Assembly (NCBI GenBank): GCA_900550375.1
Contig: URRP01000023.1
Span: 1 to 40,977 of the forward strand
Direction: 5' to 3'
DNA from: an uncultured Alistipes sp.
GTDB lineage: Bacteria; Bacteroidota; Bacteroidia; Bacteroidales; Rikenellaceae
Length of the DNA stretch: 40,977 nt
Numbering within the stretch: position 1 is the stretch's first letter; the number at the start of each line of letters is the position of its first letter. Both the position numbers and the translations under genes were made by a program. Positions 24,067-32,921 of the stretch are shown piece by piece. The notes below the pieces were generated by a model. The model was not told the DNA's origin, did not search any database, and worked only from the letters and a program-made list of their open reading frames with translations.

Positions 24067-24720
24067 TCAGAGCAGTCCGGCCGAACGGAAAGAGAAGCTG
24101 CCCGCGCGGGCGACGATGATGTGGTCGAGCAGCCGGATGTCGAACAGCGCGGCCGCCTGAGCGATGCGGGCGGTGAGCTGCCGGTCGGGTTCGCTTGCTT
24201 CGGCACTGCCCGAAGGGTGGTTATGGACCAGAATCAGCTGCGTGGCGAGCAGTTCGAGCGCCCGTTTGACGATGAGCCGGTGGTCGACCACCGTCCCCTG
24301 TACGCCGCCTTGGCTGATGCGCTGCCGCTCGATGATCCGATTCGACGACGAGAGATAGACCGCCCAGCACTCTTCATGATTCAGCGGTTCCAATTCGGGA
24401 CGAAAGAGGCGGATCACGTCGTCGCTCGTAACGAGCGTCGTCGTTTCGGCAGCCTGCGCCTGCAAGATGCGCCGTCCCAGTTCCGCAGCGGCGACGATGC
24501 GTGCGGCGCGGCGTTGTCCCACGCCTTCGACCATGCGCAGACGCGGCAGAGGATCGTGTCCCAGACGGGTCAGCGATCCGTCGTAGTACTCCAACAGCCG
24601 TTCTGCCAGCTGGCGCGCCGGAGCCTGCTCGCCGCCTTCACCCAGCAGCAAGGTCAACAGCTCCGTGTCGTCGAGCGACATGGAACCTCGTGACGTGAGT
24701 TTGTCGAGCAGTTGTTTCAT
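24067..24720 (-). CDS. radC: RadC-family JAB1/MPN metallopeptidase-fold protein
   Basis: A 217-residue protein with an N-terminal helix-hairpin-helix region (LRMVEGVGQRRAARIVAA, about residues 60-78) and a C-terminal JAB1/MPN domain holding HNHPSGSAEASEPD, the JAMM-type metal motif, and LLDHIIVA. Originally named for DNA repair; that role is now doubted and the true function is unsettled. It is 28 bases downstream of rnc on the same strand, possibly the last gene of acpP-fabF-rnc. Confidence 0.92.
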   Translation of the reverse strand: MKQLLDKLTSRGSMSLDDTELLTLLLGEGGEQAPARQLAERLLEYYDGSLTRLGHDPLPRLRMVEGVGQRRAARIVAAAELGRRILQAQAAETTTLVTSDDVIRLFRPELEPLNHEECWAVYLSSSNRIIERQRISQGGVQGTVVDHRLIVKRALELLATQLILVHNHPSGSAEASEPDRQLTARIAQAAALFDIRLLDHIIVARAGSFSFRSAGLL

Positions 24721-24748
24721 GGAGATAGAGGGAATAAGGTAACCCGCA

Positions 24749-25540
24749 TCAGCGCTTCTCTTCGCCGAGCTGGAACTGGTCGGCTTTGTCGAGCAGTGCA
24801 GCGCAGGCTTCGTCGGTGAAACTTTGCGATACGGAGAACGCCGCCTGCTGCTCCGCCTCCTTTTTCGATTCGCCGCTGCCGTGTCCCACCTCTATGTTGT
24901 CGATCAGCACCGTCGAGCGGAAGAGCGGATGGTTCGCCGCCGAGTTCTCCTGTCGGGAGGTGCGGAAACGAATCGCATGGTGATTCTTCTGAGACCATTC
25001 GATCAGCCGGCTTTTGAAGTCATTTTCCGACTCGGTCAGCTCTTCGAGCGAGAGGTGTTCGTAGTAGAGGCGGTTGATGAGCAGCCGGTTGACGAAGTTG
25101 TATCCCTGATCGAGATAGATTGCGCCCATCATCGCTTCGAACGCGTCGCCGAAGATATGCTTCTGTGCCAGCGTGTTGCTGCTCCCGTCGAGGATGACGC
25201 ACCGGTCGAGGCCGATTTCACGGGCGATCGCGTTGAGCGACTGGCGCGACACGATCTTCGACCGGAGTTTGGTCATGAATCCCTCGTCACGGTCGGGAAA
25301 TTCGATGTAGAGGTAGTCCGACGTGACGGCTTCGATCACGGCGTCGCCCAGATATTCGAGCCGTTCGTTGTTGATCTGCCGCCCGTCTTCCAAGACCAAA
25401 GAAGCTGACTTGTGAATCAAAGCCAGCTTGTAGAGTTCGATGTTGTGCGGAACGAATCCGAACAGATCGTCGATCGTGCGGTAAAACTCCTTGTCCGGGC
25501 CGAAATTGCGCCGCCATGGGCGTAACAGAAAATCGATCAC
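24749..25540 (-). CDS. rnc: Ribonuclease III
   Basis: A 263-residue double-strand-specific RNase. The signature NERLEYLGDAV is at about residues 58-68 (catalytic Glu and Asp), GDAFEAMMGAIYLD gives the second Asp/Glu pair, and a dsRNA-binding domain follows (about 175-245, ending in GSGESKKEAEQQAA). There is an N-terminal extension of about 20 residues compared with E. coli. It begins 12 bases after fabF, so acpP-fabF-rnc is one cluster, as in other Bacteroidota. It processes rRNA and structured transcripts. Confidence 0.96.
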   Translation of the reverse strand: MIDFLLRPWRRNFGPDKEFYRTIDDLFGFVPHNIELYKLALIHKSASLVLEDGRQINNERLEYLGDAVIEAVTSDYLYIEFPDRDEGFMTKLRSKIVSRQSLNAIAREIGLDRCVILDGSSNTLAQKHIFGDAFEAMMGAIYLDQGYNFVNRLLINRLYYEHLSLEELTESENDFKSRLIEWSQKNHHAIRFRTSRQENSAANHPLFRSTVLIDNIEVGHGSGESKKEAEQQAAFSVSQSFTDEACAALLDKADQFQLGEEKR

Positions 25541-25552
25541 GGCCGTCGGGAG

Positions 25553-26800
25553 TTAGAACTTGCGGAAAATGACCGTCGAGTTGTGACCGCCGAAACCGAA
25601 CGTGTTGCTCATCGCGGCCTTCACGTCGCGATGCTGCGCCTTGTTCAGCGTGAGGTTCAGTTTGGGGTCGATCTCGGGATCCAGCTCCTCCACGTTGATC
25701 GTGGGAGGCACGATGCCTTGGGTGAGTGCGAGAATGCAGGCCAGTGCTTCTACGGCGCCGGTGGCACCCAGCAGGTGACCCGTCATCGATTTTGTCGAGG
25801 AGATGTTCAGATCGTAGATATGCTCGCCGAAAACGCCTGCGACGGCCTTCAGCTCGGCGATGTCGCCCAGCGGGGTCGAGGTGCCGTGAACATTTACGTA
25901 ATCGATCTCTTCGGGCTGCATACCGGCATCCTTCAGCGCGGCTTTCATCGACAGGATGGCGCCCTTCCCCTCGGGATGGGGAGCCGTGAAGTGATGTGCG
26001 TCGGCCGATGCGCCGCCGCCTACGACTTCGCAGTAGATTTTCGCTCCGCGAGCTTTTGCGTGCTCGTACTCCTCGAAGATCAGTGCGCCGGCGCCCTCGC
26101 CGATCACGAATCCGTCGCGGTGTACGTCGAACGGACGCGAAGCGTGCTGAGGATCGTCGTTACGGGTCGAAATGGCCTGCATCGACGAGAATCCGCCCAC
26201 GCCCGGCTCGTTGACCGAAGCCTCCGAACCGCCGGTAACCATCACGTCGGCCTTGCCCCAGCGAATCTGGTTAAAAGCGTCGATCATGCCGTGGTTCGAC
26301 GAAGCGCAGGCCGAAACGATACAGTAGTTGGGACCCATGAATCCGTACTTCATCGAGATAAAGCCGGCAGCGATGTCGGCGATCATGCGAGGAATGAAGA
26401 ATGGGCTAAACCGTGGGATGTTACCTCCCTCGGCATAGCCCACACATTCGTCGAAGAACGACTTGAGTCCTCCGATGCCCGAACTCCAGATAACGCCCAC
26501 CTGCTCCTTGTCGAGCTTCTCCAGATCGAACCCTGCATCCTCCACGGCCTGCGTGGCGGCGATCAGGGCATACTGGGTAAAGAGGTCGTACTTGCGGACC
26601 TCCTTGCGGTCGAAATGCTGGGCCGGATCGTAGTTCTTTACTTCACAAGCGAATTTCGTTTTGAATTTCTCCGTGTCGAAATGCGTGATGGGGGCGGCTC
26701 CGCTGACACCTTTCTCGAGATTCGAAAAATATTCCTGAATAGTATTGCCGAGGGGGTTAATCGTGCCGACACCTGTCACCACTACACGTCTTGCTGTCAT
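25553..26800 (-). CDS. fabF: Beta-ketoacyl-ACP synthase II
   Basis: A 415-residue condensing enzyme of fatty acid elongation. Catalytic residues are seen as the Cys in IVSACASSNHG, the His in NVHGTSTPLGD and the His in KSMTGHLLGATGAVE, followed by NTFGFGGHN. Length and N-terminus (RRVVVTGVGTINPLG) match FabF. It uses malonyl-ACP and acyl-ACP, the latter carried by the acpP product encoded 59 bases upstream. Confidence 0.97.
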   Translation of the reverse strand: MTARRVVVTGVGTINPLGNTIQEYFSNLEKGVSGAAPITHFDTEKFKTKFACEVKNYDPAQHFDRKEVRKYDLFTQYALIAATQAVEDAGFDLEKLDKEQVGVIWSSGIGGLKSFFDECVGYAEGGNIPRFSPFFIPRMIADIAAGFISMKYGFMGPNYCIVSACASSNHGMIDAFNQIRWGKADVMVTGGSEASVNEPGVGGFSSMQAISTRNDDPQHASRPFDVHRDGFVIGEGAGALIFEEYEHAKARGAKIYCEVVGGGASADAHHFTAPHPEGKGAILSMKAALKDAGMQPEEIDYVNVHGTSTPLGDIAELKAVAGVFGEHIYDLNISSTKSMTGHLLGATGAVEALACILALTQGIVPPTINVEELDPEIDPKLNLTLNKAQHRDVKAAMSNTFGFGGHNSTVIFRKF

Positions 26801-26859
26801 ATGAAATCGGATTGGTTGAAATGAAACGAATTGCTGTGAAGAGTAAAGTTATGGCAGAA

Positions 26860-27096
26860 TTATTTCTTGTGCTCTTCGATGTACTTGATGGCATCTCCGA
26901 CGGTCGCGATCTTCTCGGCGTCCTCGTCGGGAATCTGGATATCGAAGGCCTTCTCGAACTCCATGATGAGCTCTACGGTGTCGAGCGAATCCGCACCGAG
27001 GTGGTTGGTGAAGCTTGCTTCGGGCACGACTTCCGACTCTTTGACTCCCAGCTTGTCTACGATGATCTCGACGACTTTCTGTTGAACTTCTGACAT
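26860..27096 (-). CDS. acpP: Acyl carrier protein
   Basis: A 78-residue acidic four-helix protein with the phosphopantetheine site GADSLDTVELIM (Ser in DSL). It carries growing acyl chains for FabF, encoded next on the same strand. A -7 element (TATTTTTG on the minus strand, 27163-27170) is about 67 bases upstream. Confidence 0.97.
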   Translation of the reverse strand: MSEVQQKVVEIIVDKLGVKESEVVPEASFTNHLGADSLDTVELIMEFEKAFDIQIPDEDAEKIATVGDAIKYIEEHKK

Positions 27097-27162
27097 AATT
27101 GTAATTTTTTAGTTAAACAAAATATTGTTGAAAATACTTTTATTTTCACGCAGAATTTTTCG

Positions 27163-27191
27163 CAAAAATAACACTTTTTTTGTTACATTTG
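27163..27191. promoter_or_regulatory. Overlapping divergent -7 elements for acpP and pepE
   Basis: CAAAAATA at 27163-27170 gives TATTTTTG on the minus strand (acpP). TACATTTG at 27184-27191 on the plus strand, with TTCG at 27159-27162 and 21-base spacing, fits pepE. The two would share DNA, so RNA polymerase may not be able to serve both at once. Confidence 0.55.
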
Positions 27192-27273
27192 TCATACTTG
27201 TAAAAGATTTTATCAACACGATTGTCCACAAATCGTGCGCCGTTTTATTTAAAAGTTTGAATAGTAGCGTTTT

Positions 27274-27975
27274 ATGAGATTATTGCTGATTTCCAACTCG
27301 ACCAATGCAGGGGAACCTTACCTCACATATCCCATGCCGCGTATCGGGGAGTTTCTGTGCGGGGTGCAGGAGGTGGTGTTCGTTCCCTATGCCGCCGTCA
27401 CGTTTTCCTATGCCGAGTACGAGCGGCGCGTGCAGGAGCGTTTCGCTGCGCTCGGCATCCGTGTCCGCTCGGTGCACCGCGCCGATAATCCCGCAGCGAT
27501 GATCCGCCGCGCCGAGGCGATCTGCGTCGGCGGCGGAAATACCTTTGCGCTGGCCAAGAAGATGCAGGAGCAGGGGCTGATGCGTGCGATCCGCAGCCGG
27601 ATCGAGGCCGGTGTTCCATACGTAGGATGGTCGGCCGGCAGCAATGTGGCCTGCCCTATGATCTCGACGACCAACGATATGCCCATCGTCGAACCGGAGT
27701 CGTTCCGGGCGGTGGGTGCGGTGAAGTTCCAGATCAATCCCCACTACCTCGACGCCAATCCCGAGGGTCATGCCGGCGAGACGCGCGAGACGCGCCTGCT
27801 GGAGTACATTGCCGCCAATCCCCGCCGCTATGCCGTGGGGCTGCGCGAGGGCTGTATGCTGAGGTACGAGAACGGACGTCTGGAGCTGCTGGGCAGCCGC
27901 CCGATGCGGATTTTCAAAAAGGGCGTGACCCCCTATGAGGTGCAGCCGGGCGACGATCTCTCTTTTTTATTATAA
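27274..27975 (+). CDS. pepE: Dipeptidase E, peptidase family S51
   Basis: A 233-residue alpha-aspartyl dipeptidase that cleaves Asp-X dipeptides. CVGGGNTF (about residues 88-95) and the nucleophile in GWSAGSNVACP (Ser near 121) are the S51 signature; INPHY follows. Length matches E. coli PepE (229). It is cytosolic, consistent with the lack of a signal peptide. It leads a tightly packed set with the GNAT, tyrA and yraN genes (gaps of 5 and 3 bases, then a 4-base overlap). Confidence 0.93.
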   Translation: MRLLLISNSTNAGEPYLTYPMPRIGEFLCGVQEVVFVPYAAVTFSYAEYERRVQERFAALGIRVRSVHRADNPAAMIRRAEAICVGGGNTFALAKKMQEQGLMRAIRSRIEAGVPYVGWSAGSNVACPMISTTNDMPIVEPESFRAVGAVKFQINPHYLDANPEGHAGETRETRLLEYIAANPRRYAVGLREGCMLRYENGRLELLGSRPMRIFKKGVTPYEVQPGDDLSFLL

Positions 27976-27980
27976 TAGGT

Positions 27981-28487
27981 ATGACGATTCGCGAAATCGA
28001 GTCGGGGCACGACATCATGGAGGTGAACCGGCTGGCGGGATTGATCTGGCACGAGACCTATCGCGGGATTATCTCGCGCGAGCAGATCGCCTACATGATC
28101 GAGAAGTTCCAGTCCGTACGGGCGATTACCGAGCAGCTGGCGCTCGACGGCTACCGTTATTTTCTGATGGAGAACGAAGGCCGGGCCGTCGGCTATTGCG
28201 GCGTGCAGCTGCGCGACGGGCGGATGTTTCTGAGTAAAATCTACCTCTTGCAGGAGGTGCGGGGGCAAGGGTTTTTCCGGCTGATGCTGGACTGCTTGAT
28301 CTGCTTGTGTCGGGAAAACGGCGCGCGGACGATCTATTTGACGGTCAACCGCCACAACGAGCGGGCGATCGGCGTCTATCGCCGTGCCGGCTTTTACGAG
28401 GCGCACACGCAGGTGACCGAAATCGGCGGCGGGTATGTGATGGACGATTATGTAATGGAATTGGAGGTGACTCCTGAAAAAGAATAG
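27981..28487 (+). CDS. GNAT-family N-acetyltransferase
   Basis: A 168-residue acetyl-CoA-dependent acetyltransferase. Motif A is LQEVRGQGFFRLML (R/Q-x-x-G-x-G type, about residues 89-102), followed by IYLTVNRHNERAIGVYRRAGFYE, the conserved motif B region. The start is 5 bases after pepE. The substrate is unknown; fusion-like close packing with pepE hints at peptide or amino acid metabolism, but this is weak. Confidence 0.88.
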   Translation: MTIREIESGHDIMEVNRLAGLIWHETYRGIISREQIAYMIEKFQSVRAITEQLALDGYRYFLMENEGRAVGYCGVQLRDGRMFLSKIYLLQEVRGQGFFRLMLDCLICLCRENGARTIYLTVNRHNERAIGVYRRAGFYEAHTQVTEIGGGYVMDDYVMELEVTPEKE

Positions 28488-28490
28488 ACG

Positions 28491-29333
28491 ATGAATGTAT
28501 TAATCATAGGTGTCGGCCTGATCGGAGGATCGTTTGCGCTGGCTTTGCGCGAACATGGGCTTGCGGCACGCATCGACGGCGTGGAGTCGTCGGAGGAACA
28601 TGCTCGGCGGGCGCTCGAACGGGGATTGGTCGATCGGATCGTGACACTCGACGAAGGGCTTCCCGCGTCCGATCTTATCGTGCTTGCGACGCCCGTCGAT
28701 ACGATCCCGCTGCTGACGGTGAAGATTCTCAACCGCATCGCGCCCCATCAGATCGTGATGGATACCGGTTCGATCAAGGGCGAGTTGTGCGAAGTGGTCG
28801 GGATGCACGCGCATCGCGGAAGATTCGTGGCCACGCATCCGATGTGGGGTACCGAATACAGCGGTCCCGACGCCGCCAGTACGGGAGCTTTCGCGGGCCG
28901 GACGGCCGTGATCTGCGAGCGGGAACGCAGCGATCGGGATGCGGTCGAAACGGTCGAGCGCATCTACCGCACGCTGGGAATGCCGCTTGCGGCGATGGAG
29001 CCGGAGGAGCACGACCTGCATACGGCTTACGTCTCTCATATCTCGCATATCACGTCGTTTGCGCTGGCGCTCACCGTGCTGGAGAAGGAGCGCGAGGAGC
29101 AGCATATCTTCGATCTGGCGGGCGGCGGTTTCGAGTCGACGGTGCGACTGGCCAAGAGTGCGCCGCGCACGTGGGTGCCGATTCTGCTGCGCAACAAGTA
29201 CAATGTGCTCGACGTGTTGCGCGAGCATATCCACCAGTTGCAGATTCTGCGGCGCATGATCGAGCGCGACGACGTCGAAGGACTGTCGGCAGCCATGCAG
29301 CGCGCCAATACCATTCAGAAGATTCTGCCGTGA
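28491..29333 (+). CDS. tyrA: Prephenate dehydrogenase
   Basis: A 280-residue NAD(P)-dependent enzyme of tyrosine synthesis (prephenate to 4-hydroxyphenylpyruvate). The Rossmann motif GVGLIGGS is at residues 7-14; the catalytic region HPMWGTEYSGP (about 116-126) and the helical dimerisation domain (HTAYVSHISHITSFAL) follow. No chorismate mutase domain is fused. The TGA stop overlaps the GTG start of yraN. Confidence 0.92.
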   Translation: MNVLIIGVGLIGGSFALALREHGLAARIDGVESSEEHARRALERGLVDRIVTLDEGLPASDLIVLATPVDTIPLLTVKILNRIAPHQIVMDTGSIKGELCEVVGMHAHRGRFVATHPMWGTEYSGPDAASTGAFAGRTAVICERERSDRDAVETVERIYRTLGMPLAAMEPEEHDLHTAYVSHISHITSFALALTVLEKEREEQHIFDLAGGGFESTVRLAKSAPRTWVPILLRNKYNVLDVLREHIHQLQILRRMIERDDVEGLSAAMQRANTIQKILP

Positions 29334-29701
29334 ACGCTCTTCCGTCCGCCGATACGGGCCGTCGGGGCGAACAGGCGGCGGTCGATTATCTCCGTCGGGC
29401 TGGATTCGTGATTCTCGAACGCAACTGGCGGTCGGGGCGTTACGAACTGGATATCGTCGCGCGGCGGTGGGACGAACTGCACTTCGTCGAGGTCAAGACC
29501 CGCCGTGCGGGCGGCCTGACGACTCCCGAGGAGGCGCTCACGTCCCGGAAGTTCGCCGCACTGCGCCGCGCTGCCGAAGCTTATATGGCGCAGCATCGCG
29601 TGCGGCTCGAACCGCAGTTCGATCTGGCGGCAGTCGACGTGTTTGCGGACGGGACGCTGAGGGTGCGCTTTGCGGAGCGGGCGATGGAATGCAACTGGTA
29701 A
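29330..29701 (+). CDS. YraN/UPF0102 family nuclease-fold protein
   Basis: A 123-residue protein from GTG 29330, overlapping the tyrA stop (GTGA). Motifs are GRRGEQAAVDYL, GFVILERNWR, ELDIVAR and FVEVKTRR, the PD-(D/E)xK-like core of UPF0102 (D-x...E-x-K). The ending RFAERAMECNW is usual. Members are predicted DNA nucleases of unknown role. The ATG-only frame would be much shorter, so the GTG start is preferred. Confidence 0.87.
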   Translation: MNALPSADTGRRGEQAAVDYLRRAGFVILERNWRSGRYELDIVARRWDELHFVEVKTRRAGGLTTPEEALTSRKFAALRRAAEAYMAQHRVRLEPQFDLAAVDVFADGTLRVRFAERAMECNW

Positions 29702-29702
29702 T

Positions 29703-29733
29703 TTTGGTTTTAATACAAAAATAGTTACCTTTG
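29703..29733 (+). promoter_or_regulatory. waaA promoter
   Basis: TTTG (29703-29706), 19 bases, TACCTTTG (29726-29733): a full Bacteroidota consensus starting just after the yraN stop, 26 bases before the waaA ATG. Confidence 0.85.
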
Positions 29734-29759
29734 CCGGACTCAACTTTCGATAACAGCGC

Positions 29760-30989
29760 ATGTGGTTGTATAATTTGGGTATTTCGCTCTATGCAGGAGG
29801 CATCCGTTTAGCCGCTCCGTGGCACGGGAAAGCCCGACTGTGGAGCGAAGGCCGACGGAATATATTCAAGCGTATGGAGGCCGCCGTCCGTCCCTCCGAC
29901 CGGATTGTCTGGGTCCATGCCGCTTCGCTGGGAGAGTTCGAACAGGCCCGTCCGATCATCGAACGCCTGCGGGCCGAATATCCCGAATACAAGATCCTGC
30001 TTACGTTCTTCTCCCCGTCGGGGTATGAGATTCGCAAAAATTACGAGGGTGCCGATTATGTCTTCTATCTTCCTGCCGACACCCCTTCCAATGCCCGCCG
30101 TTTTCTGGACATCGTCCATCCCGAGATCGCCATCTTCATCAAATACGAATTCTGGATCAATCTGCTGACCGAGCTGCGCCGCCGAAAGGTGCGGTCGTAT
30201 ATCGTCTCGGCGATCTTCCGTCGTAATTCGGTCTTTTTCCGCCCTTACGGCACTATGTGGCGTCAGGCGCTGGAGACCTTCGACACGCTGTTCGTGCAGA
30301 ATACCGAGTCGAAAAAACTGCTCGCCGAGATCGGGTTCGACAATGTCGTCGTCGCGGGCGATACGCGTTTCGACCGTGTGGCCCAGATCGCCGCAGCGGC
30401 GCAGCGGGTGGAGACGATCGAACGTTTTCGGGGCGACGTACGTCTTTTCGTGGCCGGATCGACATGGGGACCCGATGAGGAGATTCTCCTGCCGCTTGTA
30501 AATGCCAATCCCGAAGTGAAGTTCGTCATTGCGCCCCACGAGATGGACGAGGGGCGCATCGCGCGTCTTATGCGGGAGGTGAAGGGCGGCGCTGTGCGTT
30601 ATACGCAGTGCGATGCCGCGACGCGGTTCGACGATGTGCAGGTGCTCATCCTCGACACGATGGGGATACTTTCGTCGGTCTACGGATCGGCGACGTGGGC
30701 CTACATCGGCGGCGGGTTCGGCGTCGGCATCCACAATACGCTCGAGGCCGCGACCTTCGGTCTGCCGATCGCTTTCGGCCCCAATTACAGCAAGTTCAAG
30801 GAGGCGCGCGACATGGTGTCGCTCGGCTGCGCCGCATCCGTTCATACGGCCGACGAACTGGCGGCATGGTTCGCGCCGCTGCGCGACGACGAGGAGGCGC
30901 TCCATCGCGCCAGCCGCACGGCCAAGGACTACACCGCCCGCAATCAGGGCGCTACGGGAATTATTCTGCACAGTATCTTCAATGCATAG
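29760..30989 (+). CDS. waaA: 3-deoxy-D-manno-octulosonic acid (Kdo) transferase
   Basis: A 409-residue GT-B glycosyltransferase that adds Kdo from CMP-Kdo to lipid A precursor. An N-terminal hydrophobic anchor (about 1-18) is followed by WVHAASLGEFEQARP (general base Glu), LTFFSPSGYE, and IKYEFWINLL; the C-terminal domain has VAGSTWGPDEE, IAPHE and YIGGGFGVGIHNTLEAATFGLP. The length is typical (about 410-425). It has its own promoter and ends at a strong hairpin. Confidence 0.95.
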   Translation: MWLYNLGISLYAGGIRLAAPWHGKARLWSEGRRNIFKRMEAAVRPSDRIVWVHAASLGEFEQARPIIERLRAEYPEYKILLTFFSPSGYEIRKNYEGADYVFYLPADTPSNARRFLDIVHPEIAIFIKYEFWINLLTELRRRKVRSYIVSAIFRRNSVFFRPYGTMWRQALETFDTLFVQNTESKKLLAEIGFDNVVVAGDTRFDRVAQIAAAAQRVETIERFRGDVRLFVAGSTWGPDEEILLPLVNANPEVKFVIAPHEMDEGRIARLMREVKGGAVRYTQCDAATRFDDVQVLILDTMGILSSVYGSATWAYIGGGFGVGIHNTLEAATFGLPIAFGPNYSKFKEARDMVSLGCAASVHTADELAAWFAPLRDDEEALHRASRTAKDYTARNQGATGIILHSIFNA

Positions 30990-31009
30990 CCGGCGTGCCG
31001 GACGAGAAT

Positions 31010-31038
31010 AATGGCGGGATCATCGATCCCGCCATTTT
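31010..31038 (+). terminator. waaA terminator
   Basis: A perfect 12-bp stem AATGGCGGGATC / GATCCCGCCATT with a three-base loop, ending in TTTTG. The ATG at 31011 inside this stem opens the Rhs frame but is very unlikely to be a real start. Confidence 0.9.
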
Positions 31039-32324
31039 GTTACGCGATATTACTTATTTATGGTAATATAGATAGGTCGGGCCTATCCGTCGGCAATACA
31101 CGTAATTTTAGCTTATATTATATTGGAAATAAGCGATATAATGAGACGAACGGTAATTCGACCTACTCTTATGACGCCAATGGCAATATTTCGTCGGATG
31201 CATTGAGCGGCTTGGAAATCTCGTACAATCTTCTTAACTTACCGTCAGTTATCTATACCGAAGGTGATATGGGCTTGTATTATGCCCACCTTGCCGACGG
31301 AACAAAGTTCGCGGCGGCATCTTATGCCGAGTTGTATCCGGTGAGGTATGCAGGTTCTTTGGTATACGACGACGAGAGTTTCGAAAGCGCATCGTTCGGC
31401 GGCGGGCGAATCGTGGGGACGAGCACTGGCTCGGAGGTACATTATTTCCAGACGGATCATCTGGGCAGTACGCGCGTGGTGGCGAAAGTTACGCCGACGG
31501 GACGCATCGATTTGGATCGTAAGGACTATTATCCGTTCGGCAAAGAGTGGACGCAATCAGGGATGCCGACATCGGACAACCGGTACACTTTCTCGGGCAA
31601 GGAGCAGCAGCAGTTGCGAGATCAGTCGATCCATTACGCCGATTTCGGTGCGCGGTACTATGATCCCACCGGCGTGATCTTCATCCAGCAAGACCCGTTA
31701 ATGGTGAAGTACTATCGTATTGGGCAGTATAGTTACTGTGCGGGAAATCCAATACGATTTGCAGATGAAGATGGCCGGAAAATTGTCGATGTGAAAGGGC
31801 AAATTTTATATCGAAATGGACAATGGACAAAGGCTGCAAGCGGAACAGATGCAATGCGGGTCGGGATTTCTATGATGGCGACTCCAACGGGGGCTTCAGT
31901 TTTTAATGATATGGCCAATAGTTCAACTAAAATTCAGATAGAAATTAGTCCAGAAGTGAAATTTGGAGACGATGGAACATCTTTAATTCGAGGAGATATG
32001 GAACCGGGTAAGGCTACTGTATCTGAGTATGGGGATGTCAACCTTTTAGATGCGAAGATTACTATATTCGAAGGTTCCATAAACGCGGAATTAAGTGGAA
32101 CTGTTCAAACTTCGGATGAGACATCGAGTTTAATAAAATCATTACCTTCGGAAATAGCCGTAGACGGGGCAATAGGTTCGGTAGGGGTACATGAAGGGAT
32201 TCATACGACACCAAAAAATGTACAGCAGAATTATGAAAATACGACGAGAGAAACAACACATAATTTAGAGATAGAACCTATAAAAGTCCAGAATCAATAC
32301 CTAAAAGAATTAAACAATAAGTAA
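31011..32324 (+). CDS. Orphan Rhs core with C-terminal HExxH metallopeptidase-like toxin tip
   Basis: An open frame of 437 codons. Recognisable Rhs/YD sequence starts near residue 25 (YSYDANGN, YNLLNLPS, YYAHLADGTKF) and runs through the Rhs-associated core (HYFQTDHLGSTRVV, DYYPFGKEW, FGARYYDPTG, NPIRFADEDG, to about residue 260). The large N-terminal secretion and cage part is missing and the only ATG lies in the waaA terminator, so this is an orphan tip, not a complete toxin gene. The C-terminal domain (about 265-437) is AT-rich in codon use and has HEGIH at residues 394-398, an HExxH zinc motif, with MATPTGASVFNDM before it, resembling NleD-like (M91) toxins. Two bases separate it from the next gene, a candidate immunity gene. 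Confidence 0.78.
   Translation: MAGSSIPPFCYAILLIYGNIDRSGLSVGNTRNFSLYYIGNKRYNETNGNSTYSYDANGNISSDALSGLEISYNLLNLPSVIYTEGDMGLYYAHLADGTKFAAASYAELYPVRYAGSLVYDDESFESASFGGGRIVGTSTGSEVHYFQTDHLGSTRVVAKVTPTGRIDLDRKDYYPFGKEWTQSGMPTSDNRYTFSGKEQQQLRDQSIHYADFGARYYDPTGVIFIQQDPLMVKYYRIGQYSYCAGNPIRFADEDGRKIVDVKGQILYRNGQWTKAASGTDAMRVGISMMATPTGASVFNDMANSSTKIQIEISPEVKFGDDGTSLIRGDMEPGKATVSEYGDVNLLDAKITIFEGSINAELSGTVQTSDETSSLIKSLPSEIAVDGAIGSVGVHEGIHTTPKNVQQNYENTTRETTHNLEIEPIKVQNQYLKELNNK
31434..31638 (+). repeat. 205-bp exact direct repeat in the Rhs core, copy 1
   Basis: Identical base for base to 33181-33385 (offset 1747). Flanking Rhs sequence just upstream matches only loosely, so identity begins and ends abruptly. 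Confidence 0.97.
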
Positions 32325-32325
32325 T

Positions 32326-32811
32326 ATGAAAACGATAATAATTGTATTGATAATGACTTGTTTGAGTGTTATCAAAGTTTCTGCACAAACTGATAATATA
32401 TGGCAGGTGACAAGTACATATTTGATTGATAGAGGTGAAATAGCTCCTGACCAGAACGTATTACCTGTAAAATCTAAAAATGGAACCAAGATATCATTTT
32501 ATCTTTCTCAAGATAACCAGGCTATTTTAGATCCCAAATATACTATTCCGTTACAAGATACGCTATCTCTATATAAATTTAGCGGATTAAGCCCACATGC
32601 GACTCGTTATCTGCTTTTTGTAAAAAATGGGGTTTGGAAGATAATCAATGTAGCAGAATCTTTACCATCAGTAATGGCACAAGGTATAGCTTTGTGTGAA
32701 ATTCTTAATCTATCTCCAGAAGACGAATACTATATTTTTCAGGAAATCTTAAAGAATTACCAATTCAATCAAAGTCGGAAGAATGGAGCGCCAATTGTTC
32801 CTCATAAGTGA
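32326..32811 (+). CDS. Exported candidate immunity protein of the Rhs tip
   Basis: A 161-residue protein with a clear signal peptide (MKTIIIVLIMTCLSVIKVSAQ, cleaved near residue 21) and no other membrane segment, so it should act in the periplasm. It is AT-rich like the toxin tip, begins 2 bases after its stop, and is followed by a terminator; the pair forms one cassette. I recognise no domain. Immunity function is inferred from position and size. A periplasmic location would mean that the toxin acts, or is met, in the periplasm. Confidence 0.7.
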   Translation: MKTIIIVLIMTCLSVIKVSAQTDNIWQVTSTYLIDRGEIAPDQNVLPVKSKNGTKISFYLSQDNQAILDPKYTIPLQDTLSLYKFSGLSPHATRYLLFVKNGVWKIINVAESLPSVMAQGIALCEILNLSPEDEYYIFQEILKNYQFNQSRKNGAPIVPHK

Positions 32812-32921
32812 AAGTATAAGACCATTATATGGTTCAAGTTAGTTGTTGCAATACGTATTAATATGTTGATTATTAGGTAGATTGTATTATAAATAGGATG
32901 CAATGAGACAGAATCATTGTT

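Noticed and set aside
31011..31060. ATG 31011 as the true start of the Rhs protein
   Set aside because: It lies in the stem of the waaA terminator and the first 20-odd codons have no Rhs resemblance. The frame is also in phase with waaA, but a TAG stop separates them.
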